The notes: generated by a model not told the origin, from the letters alone. A stretch of 64,000 nucleotides of DNA from Corbicula japonica (GCA_038501625.1 JAZAYU010000080.1:2441972-2505971); one strand, 5' to 3'. Counted from the stretch's first letter, positions 12,221 through 25,467 are shown. Program-made: numbers and translations.

Positions 12221-12660
12221 AAGATGTATCTATGCAGTAAAAAACTTGGCAAGACTGTCACTGGAAAATAGTGGGATCTGATTAAAAACATGGAAAATAA
12301 TGGAAAGTTTGTAGTTGTCGACAAAAATTAATAAAAAGTTTGTTGACAGTAGTACAAGGATGATAAACTGTTTGGCCTCTCTGCCTGTCACAATATAATA
12401 TGTGGCTGCAACTTTGTTTTGACTACTTCACACATGACATTTATGGTACCATTTATGATATTTCTCCGCCATTGTTTTGAGTTGTATTCTTATCTAAATC
12501 AGTTGAAATAAATCATCATTAGTTAGTTCCTAACAGTAAAGATTTTTGTCAGATGAAATTTAGTAATTTGAATTTTTTTATTTATTAAAAAATGATAAGC
12601 GGATATTGGCCATAAATAAAAATGATGGCAGTTGAACAAAATTTTAATGAACACTGTCCT

Positions 12661-12925
12661 TAAAGCCCCTTTACCCCAATTCATATGACTAATTTATGTG
12701 AGCAAACAATAAAGATCCAGATCAGCTGGCACATCTGTGCCTTCTGATCAAGATCTACACTGTTAGTTTTGAAATTCATTGGGTTGTTTCTGACCAGTTA
12801 GCAAACATAGATCTGTATCAGACAGCACTGATGTGCTGACTGATTGTATCTACCCTGTCCCCCCCCCCCCCCCCCCCCACGATGTGATACAAATCATATA
12901 TTATGGATTAAAAGGTTAATGTTTT
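12661..12925. repeat. Family A element with a 20-C run
   Basis: Diverged A element (gatccagatcagctggcaca, tctgatcaagatctacactg, ttgtttctgacc). Its second hairpin is followed by an uninterrupted run of 20 C at 12859-12878, where other copies have gttcgccc. Confidence 0.7.
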
Positions 12926-13318
12926 GATAGGAAGCTGACAGAAACTGTCATAGCATTTTTGAGGTAATATCCTATCTTACTGCTTGCATAGAAAGCAAGT
13001 TTCCTGCAGAGCTGCATTAGTCAGCTTTCTGATCTATTGTACAGAGCTTGCAGCATAAACTATACATCAAATAAATTGCTGGTCCTCTCCTATTTAATTT
13101 CAATTAATCGTCATCCAGCTCTTTGTGAGACAGCTATAGAAAGGTTTTGTGCATTATGCTATAAAGTGTTACTCTACATTTCATCATATTTACTATTATA
13201 TCCCATTTCTCAAAAATATTAAATCAGCATCATGAAGTCTGCATACACAATGTCAAAATTCTTTTTTTGAAGATCGATATGTCCTGATGACCCATTTTCA
13301 ATGTGCTATATTGCTTGT

Positions 13319-14257
13319 TAGCTCACCTGTCACATAGTGACAGGGTGAGCTTTTGCGATCACCCTTCGTCGGGCGTCCGTCGTCCGTCCGTCGTCCGTTA
13401 ACAATTGTTGTCCGCACTCTAGCGGTCATAATTTTTATCCGATCTTCTTCAAACTTGGTCAGAATGTTTATCTCATTGATATCTAGATCAAGTTCAAAAC
13501 TGGGTTATGTGACCTTGAAATTTAGGTCACTAGGTCAAATTATAAAAAAATCTTGTCCGCACTCTAGCAGTCTCAATTTTGGTGTGATCTTCTTTAAACT
13601 TGGTCAGAATGTTTAACTCAATGATATCTAGATCAAGTTTGTACCTGAGTCATGTGACCCTTAAAACTAGGTCAGTAGGTCAATTTAAAGAAAAAGCTTG
13701 TCTGCACTGTAGTGGTCTTAATTTTGGTCTGATCTTTCTGAAACTTTGTCAGAATGTTTATCTCATTGATTTCTAGGTCAAGTTTGAAACTGGCTCATGT
13801 GACCTTGAAATCTAGGTCACTAGGTCAAATTATATAAAAATCTTGTCTACACTCTAGCGGTCTTCATTTTGGTGCAATCTTCTTTAAAACTTGGTCAGAA
13901 GGTTTATCTCAATGATATCTAGATCAAATTCGTAACTGGGTCATGTGACCCTTAAAACTAGGTCAGTAGGTCAAATTAAAGAAAAAGCTTGTCTGCACTC
14001 TAGAAGTCTTAATTTTGGTTGGATCTTCTTCAAGCTTGGTCAGAAAGTATATTTTGATGATATCTAGGTCAAGTTTGAAACTGGGTCATGTGAACTTGAA
14101 ATCTAGGTCACTAGGTCAAATTATATTAAAATCTTGTCTGCAGTTTAGCGGTCTTAATTTTGGTCCGATCTTCTTCAAACTTGGTCAGAATGTTTATCTC
14201 AATGATACCTAGGTCAAGTTTGACAGGTGAGCGATTTAGGGCCAATTGGCCCTCTTG
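13319..14257. mobile_element. Family E Helentron-associated (HINE-type) element, complete
   Basis: The 5' end is TAGCTCACCTGTCAC, followed by a gtccgtcgtccgtcc stretch. Then come about 5.7 tandem units of about 145 bp, each with ttgtctgcactctag, cttcaaacttggtcagaatg and gatatctaggtcaag. The 3' end has CAGGTGAGCG, the complement of the 5' CGCTCACCTG-type arm, offset from the terminus. A hairpin (gggccaattggccc) and CTCTTG follow. The base before the element and the base after it are both T. Offset inverted repeats, a 3' hairpin and T|T insertion are features I recall for Helentron-type elements. It has no coding capacity. Confidence 0.75.
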
Positions 14258-16821
14258 TTTTTAGGTCTTCTCAGATGTAATTTACTCCCAGAGACTTTTA
14301 AAGACTCGAATCTTCTAGAATATCCAAGGATTACTTGTATGTTGTGTATACATGTCATGTGTTTTCCAATGCCATTATACAAAACATGCCATGCATACAT
14401 CTCTAGTAGTTACATCATGATGTATCTGTGACAATGAAATCAAAGTGTTTTTTTTTTACTGAATAATACAATGCCAGAGACTGTATCTTTTTGCATGCTT
14501 GTCCTGACAAATAGCTGACTATGCTCTCAGTAACATCTCAAATTCTCATGACCTGTGAAATGAATATTTTTCTTAAAGCTTACCCGAAGTCATCAAGTTA
14601 AATAGCTTTATACAGAAATGCCACATGCCCATGTTTGTGCTGTGTTTATGAAAATTACCACTTACAAGCCACTAGAATCATATTCACCTTCCTGTCCAGG
14701 GACTTGGCCTTTCGACTATGGATATGGGATAATGGATTAGTTCTTGGTCCTTGGGGACACGGAGACTGGCTTTCAATGAATAAACTGGCATTTTCCATGT
14801 GCTAATGTGGGCCATTATGAGCCAGGATGATGGGTCGGTCTATTGTCAATGAAGCAGATTCTTATTCACAGTCAATTGATTGGCTATTCATCCTGTATTG
14901 TGCATGTGTCAAATTTCAGTTTATGATATATTTTTTGTTTTCTGTGAATTTCTGGTCTGCTTTGGTTTGGAGAGACAGTTGGCATTGATCTGATGAAAGC
15001 AGCGTATATAATTTCAAGGTTTAATTAGATTTGGCCAGATCAAATTTTTATCCACATGTTTTAAAGCTTTTTAGACTAATATTTGCAGATATCGTTTGAG
15101 GCTAGTAAAATTGGTTCGGGAAACTGAACAATGTTCCTGGCTTAGTAGGTAAATAGAGTATCTTTTATCAGTCTTGAACTATTAGCAGTTGGACAAATAG
15201 GTAAAAGACATGTTTAGACCAAACAGAAGTTGGGGGTTGGGTAGGAGGGGTGTGGTTGATGAAATAAGAAGAGGGAATGTGTGCTCAAATCTGTTTCACT
15301 AAAACAGCTTTTGTTAACTTCTATTTCAACTCTTATTCAAAGTACAGGACAACTTTTTACAGCTGCAGAACAGTGATCACCATTCTGAACACCAAATAAA
15401 ATAGAACACATAATATTTATTTGAGTCATAGAAGCCAAATTAAGTTTGAAAACAAACTAAAGGTAAAGAGAAATGTATGCAGATTAGAGCATTGGCTAAA
15501 TTTGAATTGGTGTTGTAAAATACATCAGTCATTAAATTGACCTCCAGTTATATAGTTAAAAGGATCTAATTGTATCTTATTTACAACAGAATTCATGATT
15601 CATCCATTTTCAGTAATACCAAATAATCCTTATATGGGGGCATTCTGTTGAATTATTCATGATTTTGTCATGTGTTTGACGTCGGTATATGTTGTAAAAA
15701 ATTATGAGACAGAGTTAATCGAGCTATAGTACTCATCTTATTTACCAAACATTGTCAAAATGCATATTGAATTTGCATATATATATTAAATTATATCTTG
15801 GCCAAGTTTGATAAAGAGCTTGATTGTCAAGGTCACACTGTAGTATTGGTGTCTTTGATCAAATTAGTGCTTTCGACTCTTTTTAAGTCGGAGAGCGTTT
15901 TGTCTTCACTAACATTGGTCAGGATTATTATGTTTACTTTGTCTTGGTCACACTAGATAGCCAGATTACTCCTGTCACTTTGACTTGTGGCCCGTTAACG
16001 CCAGTTCTTGAAAAATCTGTTTATTGGAGTCCTGTATTCGTCTGCTGTAAACTATAAAAGGTGAAAATATGTAAATCAGAAATAGCCACATTCAGAAAAC
16101 AAAGCCAATGCCAAAACCCCTAGAGGGAATTTAAAGACAGCATAAGTTTATAATGTAATTAATTTAAAAAGAACAGGCCAGACAATTAACAACAAAAATT
16201 AACAATAAACAAAAAAAGGAAAACAAATCAGGATCTAGGTTTTACCAGACTCACACTTGCACTTTTACTTACTGGTTCTCAAATAAACTAACAAAATTTA
16301 TATAAGTTGAATTGATGAACTAAACTCCATGCCTAAATTCCTATTACAAATAATAGGGCATAAGATCTCAGCTTAGTTAAGGTAACATAAGCCACAGTCA
16401 CTATTCAGTATTGAGTTGGGTCCTTTAATACTTGGTCAGTATATTTTGTCAGTGTGGCAGTTTGGATAAAACGGTTTACTGGTGGTTATCATATTAACAG
16501 CTTTTTATGACATTCCTCATTTTTGTCACATAGCCTGGTTGTGACAAGTCAGGTTAGACAAATAATTAATTTGGTGTGAATTAACTCACAGTGGAGGGGA
16601 AAAAATTGTCATCAAGTGTAAGAACAATTTTTATAGTAAACATAATACATTGGGCTATATAAACTTTTAAAAAGAACACATCATCATGGTTTATATTCTT
16701 AATGATTAAAATATGATTTGAAAATATTAATATGATATGACAAGAAACAAGATTTAATCAATAGTAGTAAATCATTATAAAATATCTTGTTGCTTCATAG
16801 GACTGTGATTAAATAGCTGAA
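14258..16821. other. Long unassigned stretch
   Basis: About 2.5 kb without a supported gene or named repeat. The base composition is like its surroundings. It may be intronic or intergenic. Confidence 0.4.
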
Positions 16822-16978
16822 CTGAAGGTTATAAAGCTGAGATTGGAAACCAGTCTCAAATCTCAAGCATCTGATTGGCTGAAATGGCATTTCAGCTGAC
16901 TAGTTGCCATTTCAGCCAATCAGATGCTTGAGATTTGAGACTGGTTGCCATGCTCAGTTTTATAACCTAATGGGCACT
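16822..16978. repeat. Family B palindrome (complete)
   Basis: The arms run from ctgaaggttataaagctgag to ctcagttttataaccta. Both CCAAT boxes are intact (ctgattggctgaaatggc and gccatttcagccaatcag). A short gctgactagt spacer lies between the arms. Confidence 0.85.
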
Positions 16979-17119
16979 GTCACAGTCTTTGTGAAAGTTG
17001 CCGGACCGTCGGACATGTCCGGCAAAAATTAGACAAAATTTCTTTCGGTCAGACAAGAATTGGAAGTTTGTCTGACCAGATGTCAGACAAAGTTTTCAGC
17101 AGTTTCGTGAAGCCTGCTG

Positions 17120-17565
17120 TCACGGTTGTCATTAGGAGGCGGCTGGTGGCCAATTTGACCGCCTCAAATGACATTTGGGCCGCCTCACATTTGAAAAAAA
17201 ACTTTGAGTAAAATGAAAAGTTCATAAGTGTGTAGTTTTGAAAATAATTTCAATTACTGTTAAATTGATACCTCTTGAGCTCAATGGTCTCAAGATATAA
17301 GATCTCGATAGAAATGTTTACAAATACGATAAATTACGGTTGCAACAAACTTTATTTCTGAAATAAATTTCCTGAGTTTGACTGGTCCAAAACATTTAAA
17401 TTATGTTCCAGAATGGCTCAGGTGTCATGACTTTAAGTCTACATTTTCAAAATTTGCAGGGGGAGTATGCCCCGGACAACCCCAGCATTGCTTCAGTGCG
17501 CGCATAGTCTGGCCTCCTCAAAAGTCAATTGAGCCTGCTCAAAATATTTCTAGTGACAACCCTGA
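17120..17565. mobile_element. Short TIR element, hAT-like ends
   Basis: The inverted ends TCACGGTTGTCATTAG and TCAGGGTTGTCACTAG differ at two of 16 positions. They flank 446 bp rich in ggcggc/gccgcc-type motifs. CAGGGTTGTCA ends resemble hAT termini, but no clean 8-bp duplication was confirmed. A 67-codon open frame inside (17378-17581) has no transposase signature. The preceding sequence (16995-17110) has its own inverted motifs (gtccggcaa, tgtctgacc). Confidence 0.5.
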
Positions 17566-18325
17566 CTGTTCCGAGGATTGAAGATGGGTCTCTAGTTTAA
17601 GTTTTACTTAATATGGCCTTAAAGCTAATTCTGTTGATGTTCAGACTGAATGATTTCTGTGCTAAACTTCAGTGCCTCCCTACCACCGTCACATTGAAAA
17701 TGAACTGGTGTATATTAATCAATGATATTCAATGCAGCAAAACAGCATGATTTTACAACTTGCAACTGAGCCTTGTTAGCATGGAGAAATGGTTATCTCA
17801 CTGCTGGATTTTGTACCCCAAAAATGTAGCTGCCCGATCTCAATTGCTTTCATTTTCAATGAAGCCATTCATGTAGTGAAGACGTCTTGTCGGTTGGGTG
17901 TCAAGTAGTCACTATCTTTTGAAATTGATGTCATCGGTGTCACTTGCTCAAATGGAGTAAAGTTATTCTTCTTTCCGGACAAGATTGATGATTGTATCAC
18001 TCAAGCTGCGTGTTTCGGAGTCTGGTTTCAACTTAAGGGTCGGATAACTGACTTGAGGCTTCAGTTTTCCTGTGGTAGTTTTGTTGTATTGAGGGTAATT
18101 GAGTTGGTAAAGTCAGGTGAAATAATTTGACATTGGACGTATTTAAACATTTTAAATCAAACAAGTGGCTTAATTGGAAAGAAGATCAAATTTTAGAAGA
18201 TAATGATGGCTTTAGCTCCTTGGGCATCAATTTGGATTGTCTTGATAAAATAAGAGGCTAAGGCAAACCTTTGAAGAGATATGAGCCTAAGGTTATAACA
18301 GTACTGGACTGAAATCAAACTATCC
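17566..18325. other. Unassigned sequence
   Basis: No gene or repeat supported. Confidence 0.4.
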
Positions 18326-18563
18326 CTTTTCTCCAGATTATACACTTTTTATCACATGTGTGAACAGTGCAGATCCAGATCAGTTGGCACATCTATGTCG
18401 TATCATCAGGATGGTCACTGTTTGCTTTTAGATTCATTACATTATTTCTGACCAAGTAGTGAACAGTGTAGATCCTGATGATAATCAGATGGCATGAATG
18501 TTGGTGGCTGATCTGAATCGAAACTGTGCATGATATAAAAAGCATTTATATTGAGGATAGAGA
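18326..18563. repeat. Family A element (diverged)
   Basis: Contains ccttttctccagattataca, gcagatccagatcagttggc and ggctgatctgaatcg, and ends near attgaggatag. The TTAA ends are mutated. Confidence 0.75.
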
Positions 18564-18990
18564 TATACTGCATTACAGCTGAAGCTGGTTTATTTTTCAC
18601 ATAAATTCAGTAAATCCATGAAACAGGAGTACAATTATTGTAAGCCTTCTTCATGAGTACAATTATCTAGTTGTAGGACATTAAATTTATATTCATTTTA
18701 TTAACTAAATGTATATTTATTGGTGATAAAAGTCACAACACTAACTTACTGTCCCTGTTACTGGCAATGTTTGATCATCGGAGTGTGTCTGGAGTGTGTG
18801 TGAGCAATAATGAATGCAAGCATTCATAATGCAAATTCATAAATTTAGCCAGATAAAAGGTGGATTTTCATTAAATTGTGAGCAGCCGTACATTCATTAA
18901 TTTTGCTGTGAATAAATAGGACATTACTCTGTCATTGCAGCCTATAATACTGAGCCTTAGTTATATGTCTTTATGAAGTACTTAGTGGGA

Positions 18991-19306
18991 AGTGGCTGTT
19001 ATCTCGTGGGTGAACAGTATAGATCCAGATCAGCGGAAACATCTGTGTCATCTGATCTGCATCAGCACTGTTCAATTCTTGTCGAGAAATGACCTAATGC
19101 ATCTAACAGTTAACAATTTTTATTCAGGGCAAACAAATCCGTGCTATTTGATCTTAATCTTCACTGTTTGTTTCTTGGTCAGAAATAACTTGAATATAAA
19201 AGCCAACAATGTAGATCCTATCAGAGGGCACAGATGTGCTGGCTGATCTGAATCTACACTGTTTGCCCATGGGATAACAGCCATATCCCATGGAGTAAAG
19301 GGTTAA
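18991..19306. repeat. Family A element with a partial internal duplication
   Basis: About 316 bp, longer than the usual 240. The central ttggtcagaaataactt segment is preceded by an extra half-hairpin (cttaatcttcactgtttg). It ends with atggagtaaagggttaaag. Confidence 0.75.
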
Positions 19307-19820
19307 AGTAAACTCAACTTTTAAAATCTTGTTCTTTTGACTGATTCATGTGAAATCCAATATATAGTCTGGTTGATATCAACATCTTAAAATAGTTTGA
19401 TGCTGCATGAAACTTGTTTAACCAAGTTTATTTGCGTAATGTAATTCTATAAGGGCAATAAAATGCTAAATTTCCCAAACTTTAAAAAATCACAATGCTG
19501 TATCATTTTCAGTCTTGAATGCGTAATTAAGCTTTTATTCAGAAAAACAAGTTTTTTGTGGATGCATTATACATGTCCAAAACAAATTCCTCATGTGAAA
19601 TGATAAATATTTATTGTCAGATAAAAATCTTTTCCAATGGCCTGGATTTCAGATCCTTTGGTTTAATTTCTTAATACATGTCAATACTGCTTTCAATGAC
19701 TTGGCTAAAATAATCTCCTTTTAGACTGTAAACTGACTAATTCTTTCACAGATTTAGATGCAATATTAATTAACACTGATTTTTAGTGCTTTTGTTGCAA
19801 GCTTTGGCACAGCTGTAACG

Positions 19821-20060
19821 TTAACCCTTTCCTGGATATATACGCATTTTTATGCATGTGCGACCAGTGTAGATCCAGATCAGCTGGCACATCCGTGCCG
19901 TCTGATCAGGATCTGCACTGGTCGCATTTTGGCCAGAAATAACCTAATTAATCAAATAGCAAACAGTTTAGATCCTGATCAGACAGCACGGATGTGCCGG
20001 CTGATCTGTATTTAAACTGTTTGCCCTAGCAATAAAGGTGTACTATACAGGAAAGGGATA
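19821..20060. repeat. Family A element, near full length
   Basis: 240 bp from TTAACCCTTTCCTGG to CAGGAAAGGGATAA. It serves as a reference copy. The first hairpin is gcgaccagtg...cactggtcgc around gatccagatcagctgg and tctgatcaggatctgc. The linker is cagaaataacctaattaatc. The second hairpin starts gcaaacagtttagatcctga. TTAA flanks plus CCCTTTCC ends fit a non-autonomous piggyBac-type element. Confidence 0.85.
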
Positions 20061-20304
20061 AGCAAAGCAGTAGCAATATGTAAATTTCCTGACATGTCTT
20101 CATATTGCATTCTTTGAACTGTATGTTTAACCTTTAGATTGCAATTATGTGTTTTTGAATTCCATTCAAGCCTTTTTTTGCTCCAAATATGCATAGGTCC
20201 AATTTAAACATTAGTGATCAAACATTACTTTCCATATCAGCTTGTCGCCGCCATCTTGTATGGCAGTATGGTTGGAAGAGCAGAACATTACTAAAATGAA
20301 AGAT

Positions 20305-20360
20305 AATAACCCTTTCCTCCATATATACGCATTTTGCCGTCTGATCAGGATCTGCACTGG
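20305..20360. repeat. Family A fragment, left part, interrupted by C1
   Basis: Runs from taaccctttcctccatatat through tctgatcaggatctgcactgg. Part of the first hairpin is already deleted. The A sequence resumes at 21193 (cactggtctcattttgatcag). Confidence 0.75.
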
Positions 20361-21192
20361 CATACATGTGATATCCCGCCGGGAAACTGAAAATTCCCGA
20401 TTTTTGGGCCTTTATCCCGTTTCCCGCTTTCAAAGATCGAATTCCCGCTTTTTCGCCTTAAGTAAAAAATAAATAAAATGTCAACCATAAAAGTCCAAAA
20501 TCGAGCCGATACACCGTCCTTATCTCGGACTTGACTACATAACGGCTTTATCAAAACGTGCCGAACGTTTAATCAGTGTCATTAAAAGGATTAACGCGAT
20601 AATTAGGTGACACTTGACCGATGAAGTTGTTAATTGGATAATTGGTTGTTTGCACAGGCAATTCTTATCGAAATCACAAGTTTATGATGCGTTTAATTTG
20701 CCACCTGAATGCAATTAGCGGACTAGTTAAACAATAAGCGGTATCTTGTGAAGTTCGTTTAAAAATAACAGATGTAAGTATCCGAATAAAGGGACAGTAT
20801 CGGCGAAACATTTTATTAGTTTTTTGATCAACAAAAATTGTTTTATCACGTTTTGTAATTGAGTGAATATTATTTGTTACGATGGATGATAAAATGGACA
20901 GCCTTGCACTTTTCTGGCATAATGGTGAAAGATGCCTAAACGTGCGCTTTCCCCATGTGATGAGTAGTCATGAATAAAGTAATAGAAAACAATGTCATTG
21001 TAAAATGTTTTAAATGTAAAGGTTTTTCATCAAATTTTGCAGAACGCGCACTAAATATAAAGGTTTTTCATCAAATTTTGCCGAACGCGCGCTGAAATTG
21101 AAGTCGATAAAAAATTCCAGTTTTTGGACCCAAATTCCAGCTAAAATTCAATTAAATTCCAGTTTGGGCCCATTTCAGTTATCACATGTATG
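20361..21192. mobile_element. Family C element, copy 1 (832 bp)
   Basis: The inverted ends CATACATGTGATA/TATCACATGTATG are perfect. It is inserted in an A element, with CACTGG on both sides (20355-20360 and 21193-21198). Subterminal tracts carry repeated aattccag and attcccg motifs. The interior shares segments, in opposite orientation, with copy 2 at 46981-48133 (for example ttgttaattggataattg). A 41-bp direct duplication lies at about 21018-21099. There is no coding capacity. Confidence 0.75.
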
Positions 21193-21211
21193 CACTGGTC
21201 TCATTTTGATC

Positions 21212-21290
21212 AGAAACACCATACTAAATAACTTTCAAAACTCTTGTTGCGTATTGCATTCAGTTTTAACTAGAATGTGTCCTCAGAGTC
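21212..21290. repeat. Unclassified dispersed repeat, copy 2
   Basis: Near-identical to 11076-11155. It begins within 15-20 bp of the resumed A sequence, so it may once have been linked to an A copy. Confidence 0.6.
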
Positions 21291-23015
21291 CCACTGCTAC
21301 AACAACAACATTTGTAATGAAGGGTCATAACTCTAGTAAAAATGGTCACAGGAAAAAATTGTTCCTTTAAGATCATTTACACATCCTGCTTGATCATCTG
21401 TGGAAGTTTGAAAAAATCCCCCCCAATCCCCCACCCACCTTCCCCCTCCCACTTTGTGGGGGCATAAAAACTGACATTCCCCATTTATTTTATTATAAAT
21501 TGCAATTATACAAATATATGTACATTCACCAGTGTCATATAAAAAAATTTATTTATCGAAAAACCACTTGTAATTGATTTGTTCCTTTAGTTCCTTGGTG
21601 GTTGAAAATATTAAATGTTGAACAATATACTTTTACAAGAGTGTATTGCTCTGTATCATTGACTGGAATACAAGTGTACCATTTATAATTTGAGCAATGG
21701 GAAAATCAAAAACATTTGTTTGATGGGAATCTAAACTGTCATTGTTTTCCCCCACTTTTTGGGGATTTTAAGACTTTTTAAAAAAAATAAAATACTATTA
21801 ATTATTACATTTTAATTATTCCTAACAAAATTAATTTGAGTAGATCAGATTTCTCAAGTTTTCAAAATTACAATTTATAGAGAAATTAAGATTTCTAACA
21901 TTATTAATGGGGAAAAAGTGTATGTTTTGACATCGGGAATTAGGCCATATTTCAACCCCAATTTCAGCCACAAAAACACCAGATGTTTAAAACATTTTTC
22001 TTGTTTCAGAATGTCCGGACAAATCATGAATGAAATTCACCAAGATTTATGTTTCAAAATGCTGACAATTAAGACAGCTTAAATGTAATGAAATCAAGAA
22101 ACCTTTGACATATGTACCCAAGTTGACATGTTTTGCAGTTTTTTCTCGGCTTATGAAGCAGTGTAGTGCAGCAAATAGACAGTTTAGCGTGAGAAAATTA
22201 ATTGCTTAATTAAGTCAAATGAAACAAGGCTAAGTTACGAGATGATATGTGGAGTGCACTGACAAGTTACGCTGAAGTATTTTAAATGCCAGTACACTCA
22301 CCTTTAAAACCATGTTAAAATATTAATAAGTATCTTCTATTTATAGAAGATAAAGTCTATTAAGAAATGTTGTTGAGAATTTTAATGAAACAATATTTAT
22401 ATTGCTGGCCGGATTTTGGTTGGTTATTTAATTATAATTATAATTTGAGAAATGTGATCTATTAAGAATGCACAGATATTTATTCAGTGATACAAAGGTT
22501 CTTTGAAAATCAGGGCATTTCATTGCCCTTCTTTTTTTCCAATCATTGTTATAAGCACTTGTGTACATAAAAGATCTTTCTATGTTTGAAGATGTACTAT
22601 CAGTTTAATTTGAAGATAAAATACTCCAGGTTAAGCAATACAGGTTTAAAACCATTGAGAATCAAAACTTTTGCAGATTTTAAAGTAAGCATATTCAGCA
22701 ATATTATAGCTCAGAAGAATGAAGCAGAATCAGTGTTCAATAATCACTGCCATCTTGAATTTTTCAAAGTTTATAGATCCTTTACAGGAAAACAAAATGA
22801 CCTGAATAAATAAAAGTACAGTTTGTGGACTAATTTGTTGAAGATTATAGATAACATATCATTCTCTATATAAACTTGTGGGCAATAGACTTTGTTGACT
22901 TGTAAACTGGTCTAATAAAGGAAACATTGGACAGTGTTTACTGGGATTACAATAATTTGCTGATTATTATTGCTTCCCAATTACAACTTTATTTTGATTT
23001 TTACACAAATCTAAA
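21291..23015. other. Unassigned sequence with a C-rich tract
   Basis: A C-rich pyrimidine tract (about 21417-21452) is followed by AT-rich sequence. A 75-codon open frame at 22586-22813 has no signature. Confidence 0.4.
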
Positions 23016-23966
23016 TACACTGCAACTTCATTATATCGCGGACATCGGGGGTCCAAGCCCGCCAACCGCGATATAAACGGAGCGCGATATAAGTAAATAA
23101 TTGCGCTAAAACAAGAAGAATATTCATTTTTTTTTGCTGTCAGATGCATGTATATCGAGGCGTTGCGTAATTAACACGCCGTGAAATCTACAGGTACATC
23201 AGGGAGAACGTTCCGTGCTGGACAAATGTTTTAAAACAATTTTTTTATATAATTTATTAAGATTTATTTTTACTAAAAAGAAATTAATAAATGCACAAAA
23301 CAAAGATTGCCGTAATATATTTCCAACGGTGGTATTATTGTTTTCGGTACTTTCAACTGATCGACGATCTGTTGGTCGGTCATGGTCGGCGATGTTAGTT
23401 TGTCATCGTCCGTCGTTTACCAGCTTGATATGTCGACGAGCAGGTAATGTCAAAACAACAAACTGTTTTGACGTTTCCTGCTCATGTCTATTACGGTTAG
23501 CAACTTGCATTAATTGACGCTAATTTGTGGTTTCTCTTGTGAACGAATTTCTGCCAGTACGCACGGTACCAGCTTGGTGTTTTTCGCACATATTGTTCGT
23601 CACAAAGGGGGTTTCATGTCAAATCAGAAGCAACAGAATTGTAAAAAAAACACCTCTCATCTATTTTCATTCGTTTGATATTAAATTGTATCTGCTGGTG
23701 AACGTGTACATCGCCTCTTAAATCCCTGCATACAAAATGTAATAAACAGCCTTCGCCGATAATGACGTAATACGACACGGAAAAAGCGTGCGTTCCGTGA
23801 AATTGTCGCCAACGTTGATTAAATAATTTGATCTTTTTTTTAACACCCACGAAGAATGAACAAACATATACAATGTTAATTTACAAAAAATTGGGATCCA
23901 CGGACCAAGCACAAATTATTGGATATCGCGATATAACGGATCGCGATATAACGGAGTTGCAGTGTA
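23016..23966. mobile_element. Pogo/Tigger-like non-autonomous element
   Basis: The left end TACACTGCAACTTCATTATA and the right end, which is the complement of TACACTGCAACTCCGTTATA, are bounded by TA. The subterminal sequence repeats cgcgatataacgga. TA duplication with a CACTG-type start fits the Tc1/mariner-pogo group. The interior (about 950 bp total) has CpG-rich patches but no transposase frame. Confidence 0.6.
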
Positions 23967-24033
23967 TCCAATACATGGTGTTCAATGGTGCATAAATAAT
24001 TTTAAAAAATGATTATCAAAGTATATAACAATA

Positions 24034-25467
24034 AGGCCACTTCTTTTATATAAAATGGTTTACAAAACCGGCGGACCTATTTTTTCAAGAAATCGAAAAA
24101 AAATAAAATCGAAATCGACGATTTTTTTTTCATTAATAATTTCCGGCCCTATAGAAACGAGTCGAAAACTATCAAAACAAATCCCATTTTGCTTGTTTTT
24201 ATATAAATAGGCCGCGTTTTAAACGCGCCCTCGAAATAGGTAGACGGGTTTTATATCGTCAAATGGGGTATGATTTTCAAACACAAAACCATTTCCTATA
24301 CAAGCAATGTAAATTTTATCTATCATTTGTATCGGACAAGAGAATATATCGCCAAATCGAATAGAAAATTTGCAAATTGTCTTGCCAAAACTTTCATCGC
24401 CTGTTTACAGGAAGAACACCGGATGAACCGTTTATCGTCCTTATCAAAGCTTATGTCACATTTAATATTTGTCTATTGTCAGCTGATAATCCAATTAAAT
24501 TTTCTCGGCAGCGATGAACAAGAACAGTGAAGCCTCCGGGCAAACAAACTGTAACCTGTCATAATTTTTAAACAGATTACTCAATCAGGCGTTACAAAAA
24601 AAACACAGCAACCTAGGCCTATCGAGACGTAATTGGTACATGTACTTACAATAATCCACGTTCAAATTCCATTGTCTCTTTTTAATTATCACATAATCCG
24701 CACAATTCAAACAAACAAAAATAATTTTCTCAAACATGTTTTACAATCACTCATAGATTTATGTACATTTCTTTGATCCGCCTTCCATGTTAATTTCATA
24801 CGGAGACAGAATTTGATTGACAGTCAGTATTGAGTTAAACGTTGATACCAACCGTCTTTGAAATGCAACTTCAAAGGGATTTGTCGGCTCGTATCAAGAC
24901 TGTGTTGTTTTATCGGCACTGCTTTGAAATCGTTTGATCTACAAGAAGTGTGTACGTGACATTCGACATTTTTTAGCTGGGTAAAATTGGTTGATGATGC
25001 AATAATTCTGAAATATGATACTTGAGATAAAATTGGGACGTAATTTATTTTGGAATATGTTCGAATTGGTTAGTGTTTTAATACTTATTTTACATTCACG
25101 TTGTAAATGTCGCGGTGTCATAATTTAATTTGAAACTTTTATTTTGTAGCAGAGCGTGACAGAAGGGTCTGTTAATCCATTAATAAAAATATAAATAATG
25201 CATATTTGTCACGAGTATTGCCCAGAACACGATCTATCTGACCCCCCTTGTCAACAAATATATGCAGATTCAATGATAATCATTACCAGACTTTCAGTTT
25301 TGTTTCTGTAGATTTAAATTGTTTTGACTGTTATATAGTAGTTAATGCTGTCAGACTAATATTAAGACTAGATGTGGAAATTTTTTTTTTTATTTTTTTT
25401 TCGACCGCCTTACGGACACTTTGACCAAAAATTTTTGTAAACCATAAAATAAAAAAGGAGTGGCCTA
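24034..25467. mobile_element. 1.43-kb element with long diverged inverted ends
   Basis: Left aggccacttcttttatataa and right, inverted, aggccactcctttttt...atggtttacaaaa pair over about 35 bp with mismatches. Both subterminal regions carry stretches such as atcgaaaaaaaat. There is no coding capacity. The target duplication is not resolved (aata-type bases on both sides). The superfamily is unknown. Confidence 0.5.

Noticed and set aside
12859..12878. Run of 20 C as a possible structured or regulatory site
   Set aside because: Most likely slippage or an assembly artefact inside an A element; no partner tract or motif.
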